Assembly (NCBI GenBank): GCA_947375135.1
Contig: CANCER010000017.1
Coordinates: 20,085 to 84,084, forward strand
Origin: Comamonadaceae bacterium
GTDB lineage: Bacteria; Pseudomonadota; Gammaproteobacteria; Burkholderiales; Burkholderiaceae_C
Reading direction: 5' to 3'
Length of the DNA stretch: 64,000 nt
Shown here: positions 47,645 through 56,900 of the stretch, piece by piece
How the letters are laid out: each line of letters opens with the position of its first letter
Numbering within the stretch: position 1 is the first letter of the stretch
The notes under the pieces: model-generated
Database searches by the model: none
Told to the model about the DNA's origin: nothing
The model's input: only the letters and a program-made list of their open reading frames with translations
Translations under genes and position numbers: made by a program

Positions 47645-48763
47645 TCAGGCGTTCATTTCCAGCGCCGCCATCTGCTGCGCCGCTTCGTAGGCCTGCAGTG
47701 CTTCGATCACATCGCCCAGATCGCCTTCCATGATGCCCAAGAGTTTGTACAGCGTCAGGTTGATGCGGTGGTCGGAGAGGCGGCCTTGCGGGAAGTTGTA
47801 GGTGCGAATGCGGTCGCTGCGGTCGCCGCTGCCGACCAGGCTCTTGCGTTCGGCCGCATCCTTGGCGGCACGCTCGGAGCGGTCTTTTTCGTGAATGCGC
47901 GCCGTCAGCACCTTGAGCGCTTGCGCCTTGTTACTGTGCTGGCTGCGTCCATCCTGGCACTCGGCCACGATTCCTGTCGGAATATGGGTGATGCGCACGG
48001 CCGAGTCTGTCTTGTTGATGTGCTGGCCACCGGCGCCGCTGGCGCGGTAGGTGTCAATGCGCAAATCAGACGGGTTGATCTTGATGGCCTCTGCCTCGTC
48101 CTGCTCGGCCAACACGGCGACGGTGCAGGCGCTGGTGTGGATGCGGCCCTGGGTTTCGGTAGCGGGCACCCGCTGCACGCGGTGTCCGCCGGACTCAAAC
48201 TTCAGCATGCCGTAGGCGCCACAGGGCCCTGCGTTGGTCATGGTCATGCCTTCGATGCGCAGCACCACGTCCTTGTAGCCGCCCAGTTCGCTCTCAGAGG
48301 CGCTCATGATCTCGGTCTTGAAACCGGCGGCATCGCAGTAGCGGGTGTACATGCGGGCCAGGTCGGCGGCAAACAGGGCCGACTCGTCGCCCCCGGTGCC
48401 GGCGCGGATTTCCACAAAGGCCGGGCGCTGGTCGTCCGGGTCTTTGGGTAACAGCATGCGCTGCAACTCCGCTTCCAACTGCGCCAGTTCGGCCGTCGCA
48501 CTGTCGATTTCCTCCTGGGCCATCGCAGACATCTCTTCGTCATCCGCGGAACTGGAAAGCATCTCCTGGCCGGCGGCCAGATCGGCCTCGCGCTGCTGGT
48601 AGCGCGCCCATCGGCTGGCAACGGAGCCCACCTCGGTGTGCTCGCGTGACAGGGATAAAAACTGCTTCATGTCCTGCATGATGTCTTCGCGCGAGAGCAG
48701 GAATTCCAGCTCTCCCAGGCGGTCGGCAAAGCGGGCAAGTTGTTGGCGCAGGAATGGTTTCAT
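47645..48763 (-). CDS. prfA: Peptide chain release factor 1 PrfA
   Basis: A 372-residue RF1 that reads UAA and UAG. It begins [24 protein letters not shown], with the codon-recognition region [23 protein letters not shown] (the PxT-type motif reads PAT, as in RF1) and the GGQ catalytic loop [17 protein letters not shown] near residue 245. It is about ten residues longer than typical owing to an acidic insert around residues 70-90. It is followed by prmC and preceded by hemA, a widely conserved order; a GC-rich repeat separates it from hemA. Confidence 0.97.
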   Translation of the reverse strand: MKPFLRQQLARFADRLGELEFLLSREDIMQDMKQFLSLSREHTEVGSVASRWARYQQREADLAAGQEMLSSSADDEEMSAMAQEEIDSATAELAQLEAELQRMLLPKDPDDQRPAFVEIRAGTGGDESALFAADLARMYTRYCDAAGFKTEIMSASESELGGYKDVVLRIEGMTMTNAGPCGAYGMLKFESGGHRVQRVPATETQGRIHTSACTVAVLAEQDEAEAIKINPSDLRIDTYRASGAGGQHINKTDSAVRITHIPTGIVAECQDGRSQHSNKAQALKVLTARIHEKDRSERAAKDAAERKSLVGSGDRSDRIRTYNFPQGRLSDHRINLTLYKLLGIMEGDLGDVIEALQAYEAAQQMAALEMNA

Positions 48764-48787
48764 GGGACTCGGGAGGCAAATAGGACA

Positions 48788-48927
48788 GGGAAGCTGCCCG
48801 CTGTCGCACGGGGCAGAGGCGGCGGCAGGGCAGGGCCGCTAGAAACGCAGCGAAGGGCCGCTCCGGGGAAGTTTGCCCCCCGTGAGGGGCACAGAGCCAC
48901 CTGCAGTGGGCGAACGTGGGGGCAGCA
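48788..48927 (-). repeat. GC-rich hairpin repeat, copy B (between hemA and prfA)
   Basis: Directly after the hemA stop on the minus strand is GCCCCCACGTTCGCCCACTG, then a CCCC-loop-GGGG hairpin and a GGAGCGGCCC block. It aligns by eye with copy D at 56271-56366 (shared GCCCCCACG start, CCCC hairpin and CGGCCC) and lies in the same orientation. It fills most of the 164-base hemA-prfA gap. Confidence 0.5.
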
Positions 48928-50187
48928 TCATCTTTCCTTGCGCAGGAAGAAGTGCTGGATGGCGTGGCTGGCGCGCTCGCGCGCTTGGGCATCACCGGTA
49001 TGCAACTCGGCCATGGCGCCGTGCAACATTTTTTGCGTCAGGCCGCGCGCCAGTGCCTCCAGTGCGGCGTCCACATCGCCGCCACGGGCCAGTGCCTTGC
49101 GGGCCTTTATCAGTTCGGCAGCGCGCCACTGCTCGGCCTGGGCATTGAGCTGCTGGATCAGCGGCACAGCGTTGCGCTGTTCGATCCAGTGCATGAAGCT
49201 TTGTACTCCTGCGTCCACAATCGCCTCGGCCTGGGCCACGGCGGCCTGGCGGCTGGCTTGGGCGGTTTGCACCACACCGGCCAAATCGTCCACGGTGTAC
49301 AGGTAGACATCGCCCAGCGCCTTGACTTCGGGCTCGATGTCACGCGGCACAGCAAGGTCGACCATGAACATAGGGCGGTGCCGGCGTTTCTTGAGCGCGC
49401 GCTCCACGGCACCCAAACCGATAATGGGCAGCGTGCTGGCGGTGCAGCTGATCACCGCATCAAATTCGTGCAAACGATCGGGCAAATCCGATAGGCGCAT
49501 GACCTCGGCACCAAAGCGGATGGCCAGCTTCTCACCGCGCTCGAAGGTGCGGTTGGCAATGGCAATCGACTTGGGGTTTTTGGCGGCAAAGTGGGTGGCG
49601 CAGAGCTCAATCATTTCGCCCGCGCCCACAAACAGCACCTTGACCTGCGCCAGGTCTTCAAACAACTGGCTGGACAGGCGCACGGCCGCAGCGGCCATGC
49701 TGATGGAATGGGCGCCGATTTCGGTGGAGGTGCGCACCTCCTTGGCTACGGCAAAGGAGCGCTGGAACATCTGGGACAACGTGGTACCCAGGGAGCCTGC
49801 TGCGTCTGCTGCACGCACCGCATCCTTGATTTGCCCCAGAATTTGCGGCTCACCCAGCACCATGGAGTCCAGGCCGCTGGCCACGCGAAAAGCGTGGCGT
49901 GCCACGTCATCGCCTTCCAGGTGGTAGGTGTGGGAGCGCAAGTCGTGTGTGGAAACGCCGCCGCTTTGTGCCAGCCAGGCCAGCGTCTGCTCCATGGCGG
50001 CTTCGTCGCCTGCGCAATAAATCTCCGTGCGGTTGCAAGTGGATACGATGGCCGCTTCGGGGTTGCGGTTGAGCGACTGGCGCAGGGCCTGCAGATGCGG
50101 CTCAATCTTGTCCATGGCGAACGCAAACCGACCGCGCATGTCCAGCGGTGCGGTGGTGTGGTTGATTCCTAATGCCCAGACTGCCAT
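48928..50187 (-). CDS. hemA: Glutamyl-tRNA reductase HemA
   Basis: A 419-residue enzyme that reduces glutamyl-tRNA to glutamate-1-semialdehyde, the first step of tetrapyrrole synthesis in the C5 pathway. The nucleophile is Cys51 in STCNRTEIY; other motifs are [36 protein letters not shown] (NADPH-binding) and AISCTAS-like [10 protein letters not shown]. The C-terminal dimerisation domain is complete. A sigma-70 promoter lies just upstream with a very short leader. It heads the hemA-prfA-prmC group. Confidence 0.97.
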   Translation of the reverse strand: MAVWALGINHTTAPLDMRGRFAFAMDKIEPHLQALRQSLNRNPEAAIVSTCNRTEIYCAGDEAAMEQTLAWLAQSGGVSTHDLRSHTYHLEGDDVARHAFRVASGLDSMVLGEPQILGQIKDAVRAADAAGSLGTTLSQMFQRSFAVAKEVRTSTEIGAHSISMAAAAVRLSSQLFEDLAQVKVLFVGAGEMIELCATHFAAKNPKSIAIANRTFERGEKLAIRFGAEVMRLSDLPDRLHEFDAVISCTASTLPIIGLGAVERALKKRRHRPMFMVDLAVPRDIEPEVKALGDVYLYTVDDLAGVVQTAQASRQAAVAQAEAIVDAGVQSFMHWIEQRNAVPLIQQLNAQAEQWRAAELIKARKALARGGDVDAALEALARGLTQKMLHGAMAELHTGDAQARERASHAIQHFFLRKER

Positions 50188-50201
50188 ACGTTTATGCGTA
50201 G

Positions 50202-50230
50202 ATTATAAAATCCAGTTATCCCTGTTCCAA
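50202..50230 (-). promoter_or_regulatory. Sigma-70 promoter of hemA
   Basis: On the minus strand TTGGAA, a 17-base spacer and TATAAT precede hemA. The predicted transcript start is only about 8 bases before the ATG and no Shine-Dalgarno sequence is visible, so the message may have an unusually short leader. Confidence 0.6.
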
Positions 50231-50265
50231 AGAAGACCGTGAATTAACGGGCCTTACCTCACACT

Positions 50266-50544
50266 ATGAGCCTCATCGGCCTGCTAGATCACCTGCTGAA
50301 TTTCATTGCACCCGCTGTTGTAGTGGGGCTTTTGGTGGCCGCCCTGGCACCCAGGCTGACCCGAAAAGCGCGTTCCAATCATAGCTGGCTCGCCCAGAGC
50401 GCTATAAATTCGGTAGCTTGCGCGCTCGTCTTACTGGGCGGGCTGGTGATTTTTGGCCATGACGGCAAGATGGCCACCTATGCCGCCATGGTGCTTGCAT
50501 GTGCGAGCAGCCAGTGGTTCGCGGCCAAAGCCTGGCGCGGCTGA
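50266..50544 (+). CDS. Small membrane protein, unknown function
   Basis: A 92-residue protein that I do not recognise by name. It has three hydrophobic segments (about residues 13-30, 46-64 and 68-84), with basic residues between the first two (RLTRKARS), so the loop is probably cytoplasmic. It is divergent from hemA and followed by the GNAT gene after 27 bases, suggesting one transcription unit. Nothing in the sequence shows a catalytic function. Confidence 0.7.
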   Translation: MSLIGLLDHLLNFIAPAVVVGLLVAALAPRLTRKARSNHSWLAQSAINSVACALVLLGGLVIFGHDGKMATYAAMVLACASSQWFAAKAWRG

Positions 50545-50571
50545 TTGTCTGCACCTGGCCGAATTACGCAC

Positions 50572-51075
50572 ATGGCAATTGTTTTTGTTCCTGCCGGGGC
50601 CGTGCATCTGGCAGCGCTGCAAGCACTGATTCACGAGCACGGCGCCAATCTCTGGAATTGGCTGCCCGAGGACGGCATTGCCGCACACCTGCATGACATT
50701 GGTGCCGGGCAAGCCTACGGACTGCTGGCGATGGATGGTGAGCACCTGTTGGGTGCCGTCACCTTTTGCATTACCGGTACTTTTTCACATTACCAAAGCG
50801 CAGAACGCAAAGGCGCGCCGCACGGCTATGTCTGTGAGGCCGTGGTGCGGCGCGACCAGGCCGGGCGCGGGCTGGGTACGCAATTGCTCGAGCGCGCGGT
50901 AACCGAACTTCAGGCGCGAGGCTTGAGGGAGATCTATATCGACCGGCACGAGGAGAACGTGGCTTCCGCTGGAATGATGCGTAAAGCGGGTTTTGTGGAG
51001 TTGGAAACCTTTGCCGAGCCCACGCGCAGACCGCACGGCTCGGGGCGCACCACGGTTTGCCGCCTGCTGGCTTAA
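50572..51075 (+). CDS. GNAT family N-acetyltransferase
   Basis: A 167-residue acetyltransferase. The acetyl-CoA-binding motif A is EAVVRRDQAGRGLGTQLLERAV (Q/RxxGxG/A as QAGRGLG, about residues 98-104), followed by YIDRHEENVASAGMMRKAGFVEL, the usual motif B with Asn and the terminal GF. The substrate, a small molecule or protein amine, cannot be named. The ATG at 50572 is preferred over an upstream TTG because family similarity begins there. It is likely co-transcribed with the small membrane protein gene. Confidence 0.85.
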   Translation: MAIVFVPAGAVHLAALQALIHEHGANLWNWLPEDGIAAHLHDIGAGQAYGLLAMDGEHLLGAVTFCITGTFSHYQSAERKGAPHGYVCEAVVRRDQAGRGLGTQLLERAVTELQARGLREIYIDRHEENVASAGMMRKAGFVELETFAEPTRRPHGSGRTTVCRLLA

Positions 51076-51126
51076 GTCCTGTCCCCTCTGCCCTTTTACG
51101 GCGGTGGGCGCGCATAGCGCGTTCAT

Positions 51127-51372
51127 TCACGATGGAATGCTGCCGGATTCCGCGGGTGTGGGCGCCTCTTGCGCCACAAATTCCAGAATATCCCCGGGCT
51201 GGCAGTTCAGCACGGCGCAGATGCGCTCCAGTGTGTCAAAGCGCACGCCCTTGACCTTGCCGGACTTGAGCAGCGAAATGTTCTGCTCGGTAATGCCCAC
51301 CAGCGGCGCCAAATCGCGCGAACGCATCTTGCGCTTGGCCAGCATCACATCCAGGTTCACAACAATAGGCAT
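51127..51372 (-). CDS. XRE/Cro-type helix-turn-helix regulator (YozG-like)
   Basis: An 81-residue single-domain regulator: MPIVVNLDVMLAKRKMRSRDLAPLVGITEQNISLLKSGKVKGVRFDTLERICAVLNCQPGDILEF is the complete HTH_XRE core. The ATG shares one base with the stop of the DUF2975 gene (TGATG), so they are translationally coupled. Such pairs of a YozG-like HTH and a DUF2975 membrane protein are common, and the HTH is presumed to control the operon; the signal is unknown. Confidence 0.88.
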   Translation of the reverse strand: MPIVVNLDVMLAKRKMRSRDLAPLVGITEQNISLLKSGKVKGVRFDTLERICAVLNCQPGDILEFVAQEAPTPAESGSIPS

Positions 51373-51950
51373 CAGACGAAGCTCCGGTTTTCTTCAGCCA
51401 CTTCCATGGTCCAGGTGAAGACGTAGGCATACATCAGCAGCGACAGGCAGAACAGCACGGCCAGCAGGTCCAGGGTGCGGAAGTTCCATTTCCAGACCTG
51501 TTCGGCCGCTGCCAGGTGCGCGGTGAGCAAGAAGCTTTGCACCGGGCGGATCAGTTCGGTCAGTGTTTCGCAGGCGATGGCAAACCAGGCGCAGAGTGAA
51601 ATATGCCGGGCTGCAGCGCTGCTCCAGCGCGCTGGTTGGCTCAGGTCACTCAAGAAACGCCAACAGTGCACCACGGCCAACAATAGCAAAGACCACGCGA
51701 TCAAATCCAGCGCGAGTGCGGCATAGCGTTGCGTTGCTGCCAGGGCCGACAGGTCCCGGTTGATGAAGTCGCCAAAGTACTTGGCCACCTTGCCTGCGTC
51801 CAACCACCAGCTCAGGATGTTCCACAAAACCCAGGCCGCATAGCCTGCGCTGACCACGCGCATCAGGTGCGCCAGACGTTGCAGTTTGCGTAAGGCAGGG
51901 TGTTGAGTGGCGTCTGTACCGCTCTTTGGCAGTTCATTCAGGGTGTGCAT
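51372..51950 (-). CDS. DUF2975 membrane protein
   Basis: A 192-residue protein with four hydrophobic helices (about residues 30-50, 75-98, 115-135 and 155-180), matching the DUF2975 family in size and in being encoded directly before a small XRE regulator. Its function is unknown; a role in sensing membrane state or in a resistance-type response is sometimes suggested, but there is no proof here. The two genes overlap by one base. Upstream, 51951-52029 is AT-rich and probably holds the promoter. Confidence 0.82.
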   Translation of the reverse strand: MHTLNELPKSGTDATQHPALRKLQRLAHLMRVVSAGYAAWVLWNILSWWLDAGKVAKYFGDFINRDLSALAATQRYAALALDLIAWSLLLLAVVHCWRFLSDLSQPARWSSAAARHISLCAWFAIACETLTELIRPVQSFLLTAHLAAAEQVWKWNFRTLDLLAVLFCLSLLMYAYVFTWTMEVAEENRSFV

Positions 51951-52029
51951 GGCATTTCTCAGCTAAGTTGCTATGCGGCAATTATGTATTGTTTTACAAT
52001 AAAAAAACAATTTTAAAGAATATTTTTAA

Positions 52030-52827
52030 TCAGGTGCCTGGGCTGAAAAAGTCCACCCGGTCGGTGATCACTGCGTCGGTGCCCAGCGCCATCAGCCGCT
52101 CGGCCTCGGCGGCGTCATTCACGGTGTAGCTCAGGGTTCTGAAGCCGCGCGCCTTGGCTTGCGCCACGGTATCTGCGTTCCAGAGTGTGTGGTTGCAGAC
52201 GATGGCCTGGCATTGCAGGGCGGCGGCCTTGTCCAGCCAGCCTGACCAAGGCTGGCCTTCCAGCGCATCAATCAGCAGGCCGCGTGGCAGCTCAGGCTGT
52301 GCCGCCAGCGCGCCTTCCAGCGCGGGGATATCAAACGAGGTGAGCAGCGGCGGCACGGCCACGCCCTGCCAAAGTCGCGCGGCGTGTTGCGCCACGACCT
52401 CGCCGGTAAGTCGCTCGGTGCCCGGCGTGGGCTTGATCTCGATGTTCAGGATGTGGCTGTTGCGGATGCAATAGCGGGCAATCGCCTCAAAAGTGGGCAT
52501 TGGCTCACCCGCGTAAGCGCGCGAGTGCCAGCTGCCGGCATCCAACTGTGACAGCACGCTCCAGGGATAGTCTCCGGCTATGTCGCTGGTGCCATCGCTG
52601 CCTGCCTTCAGCTTCTCAGCCGCGTTGGTGGTGCGCGCCAGTTCGGCGTCGTGCATCAAAAAGGGCACGCCGTCGGCGCTGAGCTTCACATCGCACTCAA
52701 ATATGCGGTAGCCGTGGCTGGCGCCCAGGCGGAAGGCGGCCAGGGTGTTTTCGGGCGCCAGTGTGCCGGCGCCGCGGTGGGCGACCCAACGGGGGTAGGG
52801 CCAGGCGGGGAGGGATATGGGGTTCAT
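52030..52827 (-). CDS. ugpQ: Glycerophosphodiester phosphodiesterase UgpQ
   Basis: A 265-residue GDPD-domain enzyme that releases glycerol-3-phosphate from deacylated phospholipids. It starts with WVAHRGAGTLAPENTLAAF (catalytic HRG and PEN), FECDVKLSADGVPFLMHDAELARTT (metal and second His), LNIEIKP and the C-terminal TVNDAAEAERLMALGTDAVITDRVD. No signal peptide is present, as for cytoplasmic UgpQ. The ATG at 52827 is chosen; the frame stays open upstream only because of GC bias, overlapping the PIN gene. Confidence 0.95.
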   Translation of the reverse strand: MNPISLPAWPYPRWVAHRGAGTLAPENTLAAFRLGASHGYRIFECDVKLSADGVPFLMHDAELARTTNAAEKLKAGSDGTSDIAGDYPWSVLSQLDAGSWHSRAYAGEPMPTFEAIARYCIRNSHILNIEIKPTPGTERLTGEVVAQHAARLWQGVAVPPLLTSFDIPALEGALAAQPELPRGLLIDALEGQPWSGWLDKAAALQCQAIVCNHTLWNADTVAQAKARGFRTLSYTVNDAAEAERLMALGTDAVITDRVDFFSPGT

Positions 52828-52915
52828 GCAGGCTCCTGTTCGGTCGCGCGACGATTTGCGCGCTGAGGTTGCACTCTTTTTGCGGTTGCAATGGCGCAGA
52901 GCAAGGCGAAGTGCT

Positions 52916-53326
52916 TCATGTGCCCAACTTCTCCAGCGCCAGCGCCGCCGTGATGATCTGCAAGCCGGCAGGCGCATTGGCCTCCAGCAGATCCTTGTCG
53001 CCACTGATGAGGAAGGCAGCATTTGCGGTAAGCGCCGTCTCAATGAACTTGTCGTCATCGCGGTCGCGGCAGTGGTGGCCCGGCTCGGCAATCTCCACCC
53101 AGTCGGCACAGGCGCTGAAATCATGCAGCAGACGTTCACGGCTTTCCAGGCTGATGTAACGGTCAAACTTGGGCCGGTAAATCCGGGTGCGCAACTCGTC
53201 GAACGTAGGCTGCGAGAAAACCAGGCGGTGCTGCGCCAATGCCACGCGCACCACGTCGGCCGGAGCGCCTTGGGCCGAGAGGGCTGCACTGATCAGCACG
53301 TTGGTGTCTACAACCAGTTTAAACAT
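52916..53326 (-). CDS. PIN-domain toxin (putative)
   Basis: A 136-residue PIN domain ribonuclease of the 'putative toxin-antitoxin system toxin component, PIN family' group. The acidic residues for metal binding are in place: Asp7 in KLVVDTNVLISAAL, the Glu in FDELRTRI, Asp in RDRDDDKFIETAL and Asp in FLISGDKDLL. It should cut RNA when not held by its antitoxin. The antitoxin gene lies 157 bases upstream rather than overlapping, with a GC-rich repeat between. It starts MFKLVVDTN as usual. Confidence 0.87.
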   Translation of the reverse strand: MFKLVVDTNVLISAALSAQGAPADVVRVALAQHRLVFSQPTFDELRTRIYRPKFDRYISLESRERLLHDFSACADWVEIAEPGHHCRDRDDDKFIETALTANAAFLISGDKDLLEANAPAGLQIITAALALEKLGT

Positions 53327-53336
53327 GGCCCCTCAC

Positions 53337-53483
53337 GCTTCTCACTGCGTGTAGCACGCTGGTCGCGCCGATGCCAGAGGCATGCTGCTCTTCGACCTGT
53401 CCCGCTCTGCGCAGGCAGACCGTGAGCCGCAGGCCTTAGCCCCGCAGGGGCGCAGCCCAGTTTGGGGCGGCCCGGCACTGGGC
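53337..53483 (+). repeat. GC-rich hairpin repeat, copy C (between antitoxin and toxin)
   Basis: The block contains TCACTGCGTGTAG (identical to copy A), the hairpin GCCCC GCA GGGGC at 53439-53451 and a perfect 7-base stem GCCCAGT/ACTGGGC at 53455-53483 enclosing GGGGCGGCCC. The last hairpin touches the antitoxin stop codon, so on the minus strand it could end or weaken transcription before the toxin gene. Confidence 0.6.
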
Positions 53484-53735
53484 TTAAGACTCGTCACGCA
53501 ACAGCGCTTCCAGCGCCTCGGGCGTTAGACCGGCTTGCTCCGCTTCGGTAGCGGTTTGCACCAACGTGTGCTGCAATCGGTTGGCGTAAAAGGCGCGCAT
53601 GGCCTCGTAGTCTTGTGCCGACACCATCACGCCCACCACGCGGTCGCGGCGCATCACGCGCACGGGTTCGCGCTGGGCCAGGTCAATGAACTGGCCAAAC
53701 TGGGTTTTGGCTTGGTTGGCAGAAAATGTTTGCAT
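53484..53735 (-). CDS. Phd/YefM-type antitoxin
   Basis: An 83-residue antitoxin with the Phd/YefM fold: MQTFSANQAKTQFGQFIDLAQREPVRVMRRDRVVGVMVSAQDYEAM is the DNA-binding N-terminal half, and the rest is a charged toxin-binding tail (LTPEALEALLRDES). It should neutralise the PIN protein encoded downstream and repress their promoter. The ATG at 53735 fits the family start. It is separated from its toxin by a repeat-filled gap, which is unusual for this type. Confidence 0.85.
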   Translation of the reverse strand: MQTFSANQAKTQFGQFIDLAQREPVRVMRRDRVVGVMVSAQDYEAMRAFYANRLQHTLVQTATEAEQAGLTPEALEALLRDES

Positions 53736-53925
53736 AGGTGAAATGGTAGCACCAATCGAACGATTCGCCTGTTTGGCGCGGTGATGGATGCGCACCCTGA
53801 CTGCACCAGTGACATGGCCTTTGCGGGACAAATCAGGTCGCTTTGCTGCACTGCGGTACCATCACAGCTCTGCAAACCAGCCTGGGGACCGTCACCTCTG
53901 CCCCCTCGGTTGTCACACAAAACCG

Positions 53926-56900
53926 ATGAACGCACCCACCTTATTCACGCATCTCCAGAGCGCCGACCCGGCTGCCCACTCCGCTGCCGAGCATCCACAC
54001 GAGCGCATCCGCGAGATTCCCTACAACTACACCTCGTTTTCCGACCGCGAAATCGTCATCCGCCTACTGGGCGCACCGGCCTGGGACACGCTGAACCAGC
54101 TGCGCGAAGAGCGCCGCACCGGCCGCTCGGCCCGCATGCTGTACGAGGTGCTGGGCGATATCTGGGTGGTGCAGCGCAATCCCTATTTGCAGGACGACCT
54201 GCTGGACAACCCCAAGCGCCGTGCGCTGTTGGTTGAGGCCTTGCAACACCGCCTGGGCGAGGTCGGCAAGCGCCGCACGCCCGACGCCGACGCCGAGCGC
54301 GATGCCATGGTCGGCCAGTTGCTGACCGCCGCGCGCTCAGCGGTGGAGCGGTTTGACGCCAGCTTTGAAAAAGTGGCCACGCTGCGCCGCAAGGCCCAGC
54401 GCCAGCTCAACAAGGTCACGGCCAAGGACAACATCAAGTTCGACGGCCTGTCGCGCGTCAGCCATGTGACCGACGCCACCGACTGGCGCGTGGAATACCC
54501 GTTTGTGGTGCTGACGCCCGACTCGGAAGAGGAGATGGCCGGTCTGGTCAAGGGTTGTATTGATCTCGGCCTGACCATCATCCCGCGCGGGGGCGGCACC
54601 GGCTACACCGGCGGCGCCATACCGCTGACGTGGAAGAGCGCGGTGATCAACACCGAAAAGCTCGAAGCCATGACCGAGGTTCAGATGAAGCGCCTGCCGG
54701 GCATGGACGTTGAAGTGGCCACCGTCTGGAGCGAAGCCGGTGTGGTGACCCAGCGCGTGGCCGATGCGGCCGAGCGCGCCGGCTATGTTTTCGCCGTGGA
54801 CCCGACCTCGGCCGAGGCCAGCTGCATTGGCGGCAATATCGCCATGAATGCCGGCGGCAAAAAGGCCGTGCTCTGGGGCACCGCCCTGGACAACCTGGCC
54901 AGCTGGCGCATGGTGACGCCGCAGGCCGAGTGGCTGGAAGTCACCCGCATCAACCACAACATGGGCAAGATCCATGACGCGGCGGTGGCCAGCTTTGAGT
55001 TGCAGTATTTCAAGGCCGACGGCAAGACACCGATCCGCACCGAACGCCTGGACATCCCGGGGAAAAGCTTCCGCAAGGAAGGCCTGGGCAAAGACGTCAC
55101 CGACAAGTTCCTCAGTGGCCTGCCCGGCATCCAGAAAGAGGGCTGCGACGGTCTGATCACCAGCGCGCGCTGGGTGGTGCACCGCATGCCCAGCCACACC
55201 CGCACGGTGTGTCTGGAGTTTTTTGGCGATGCGCGCGATGCCGTGCCCAGCATTGTGGAAATCAAGGATTTCATGTTCGCCGAGCAGAAGCGCAGCGGCG
55301 TGCTGCTGGCCGGCCTGGAGCATCTGGACGACCGTTACCTCAAGGCGGTGGGTTATGCCACCAAGTCCAAGCGCGGCGGCCTGCCTAAGATGGCGCTGTT
55401 TGGCGACATTGCCGGTGACGACGCCGACGCCGTGGCCCGTGCCACTTCGGAAGTGGTGCGCATTGCCAATTCGCGTTCGGGTGAGGGCTTTATCGCCATC
55501 AGCCCCGAAGCACGTAAAAAGTTCTGGCTGGACCGCAAGAAGACAGCAGCGATCAGCCGCCACACCAACGCCTTCAAGATCAACGAAGACGTGGTGATCC
55601 CGTTGCCGCGCATGGCCGAGTACACCGACGGCATTGAGCGCATCAATATCGAACTGAGCCTGCGCAACAAGCTGGCGCTGTGCGACGCTTTGAGTGCATT
55701 CTTTGTGCAGGGCAATCTGCCACTGGGCAAGGCCGACGACGCCAGCGATGTGCCCGCCCCTGAATTGCTGCAGGAGCGCGTGAACCAGGCGATTGCACTG
55801 GTGGCCGAGGTACGCGCGCAGTGGCAGGGTTGGCTCAATGACGTGGAGCCTTTGTTTGCGCAGTTGCAGGACCACAGCCTGCGTGCCAGCTGGAAGACGC
55901 AGATCCGTGCGCCTCTGCAAGGCATCTTCACCGGCGGCGCCTTTGAAGCGGTGCTCAAGGAATGCACCGCCATTCACCAGCGGGTGCTCAAAGGCCGCGT
56001 TTGGGTTGCACTGCACATGCACGCCGGTGACGGCACTGTGCACACCAACATTCCCGTCAACAGCGACGACTACGACATGCTGCAAGCGGCCCACGGTGCG
56101 GTCAAACGCATCATGGCATTGGCGCGTTCGCTGGACGGCGTGATCTCGGGCGAGCACGGCATTGGCATCACCAAGCTGGAATTTTTGAGCGATGCCGAGC
56201 TGGCGCCGTTCACCGCCTACAAGGCCAAGATCGATCCGGAAGGGCGCTTCAACAAGGGCAAGCTCTTACGACTTCCAGCGGGCGATTCGCCGCTGGGCCG
56301 CCCCGAGGCGAATCAGCCCCCTTGGGGGGCAGCGACCCGCGCAGCGGCGGAGCGTGGGGGCGTTATTCACGCGGATCTGACCAACGCCTACACGCCATCC
56401 TTCGGCCTGATGGGCCACGAGTCGCTGATCATGCAGCAGAGCGATATCGGCGCTATTGCCGACTCGGTGAAGGATTGCCTGCGCTGCGGCAAATGCAAGC
56501 CGGTGTGCGCGACCCACGTGCCGCGCGCCAACCTGCTCTACAGCCCGCGCAACAAGATTCTGGCCACCTCGCTCTTGGTGGAGGCCTTCCTCTACGAAGA
56601 GCAGACCCGCCGCGGCATCAGCATCCGGCATTGGGAAGAGTTTGAAGACGTGGCCGACCACTGCACGGTCTGCCACAAGTGCGAATCGCCTTGCCCGGTG
56701 AAGATCGACTTTGGCGATGTCACCATGAACATGCGCAACCTCCTGCGCAAAATGGGGCGCAAGAGCTTCCGGCCCGGCGGCTTTGTCGCCATGCTGTTCC
56801 TCAACGCCACCAACCCGCAGACCATCAAGCTGATGCGTGCGGGCATGGTGGGCGTGGGCTTCAAGTTGCAGCGTCTGGCCAACCAGGTTCTGCGCCTGGC

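Noticed and set aside
52828..53289. Upstream extension of the ugpQ frame by 154 codons
   Set aside because: The extension overlaps the PIN toxin gene in another frame and has no domain character; UgpQ is full length from 52827.
54337..56157. A 606-codon open frame on the minus strand opposite the DUF3683 oxidoreductase gene
   Set aside because: It is low-complexity in a His/Gln/Val-rich way typical of antisense frames in GC-rich DNA, has no recognisable domain, and lies fully inside a well-supported gene.
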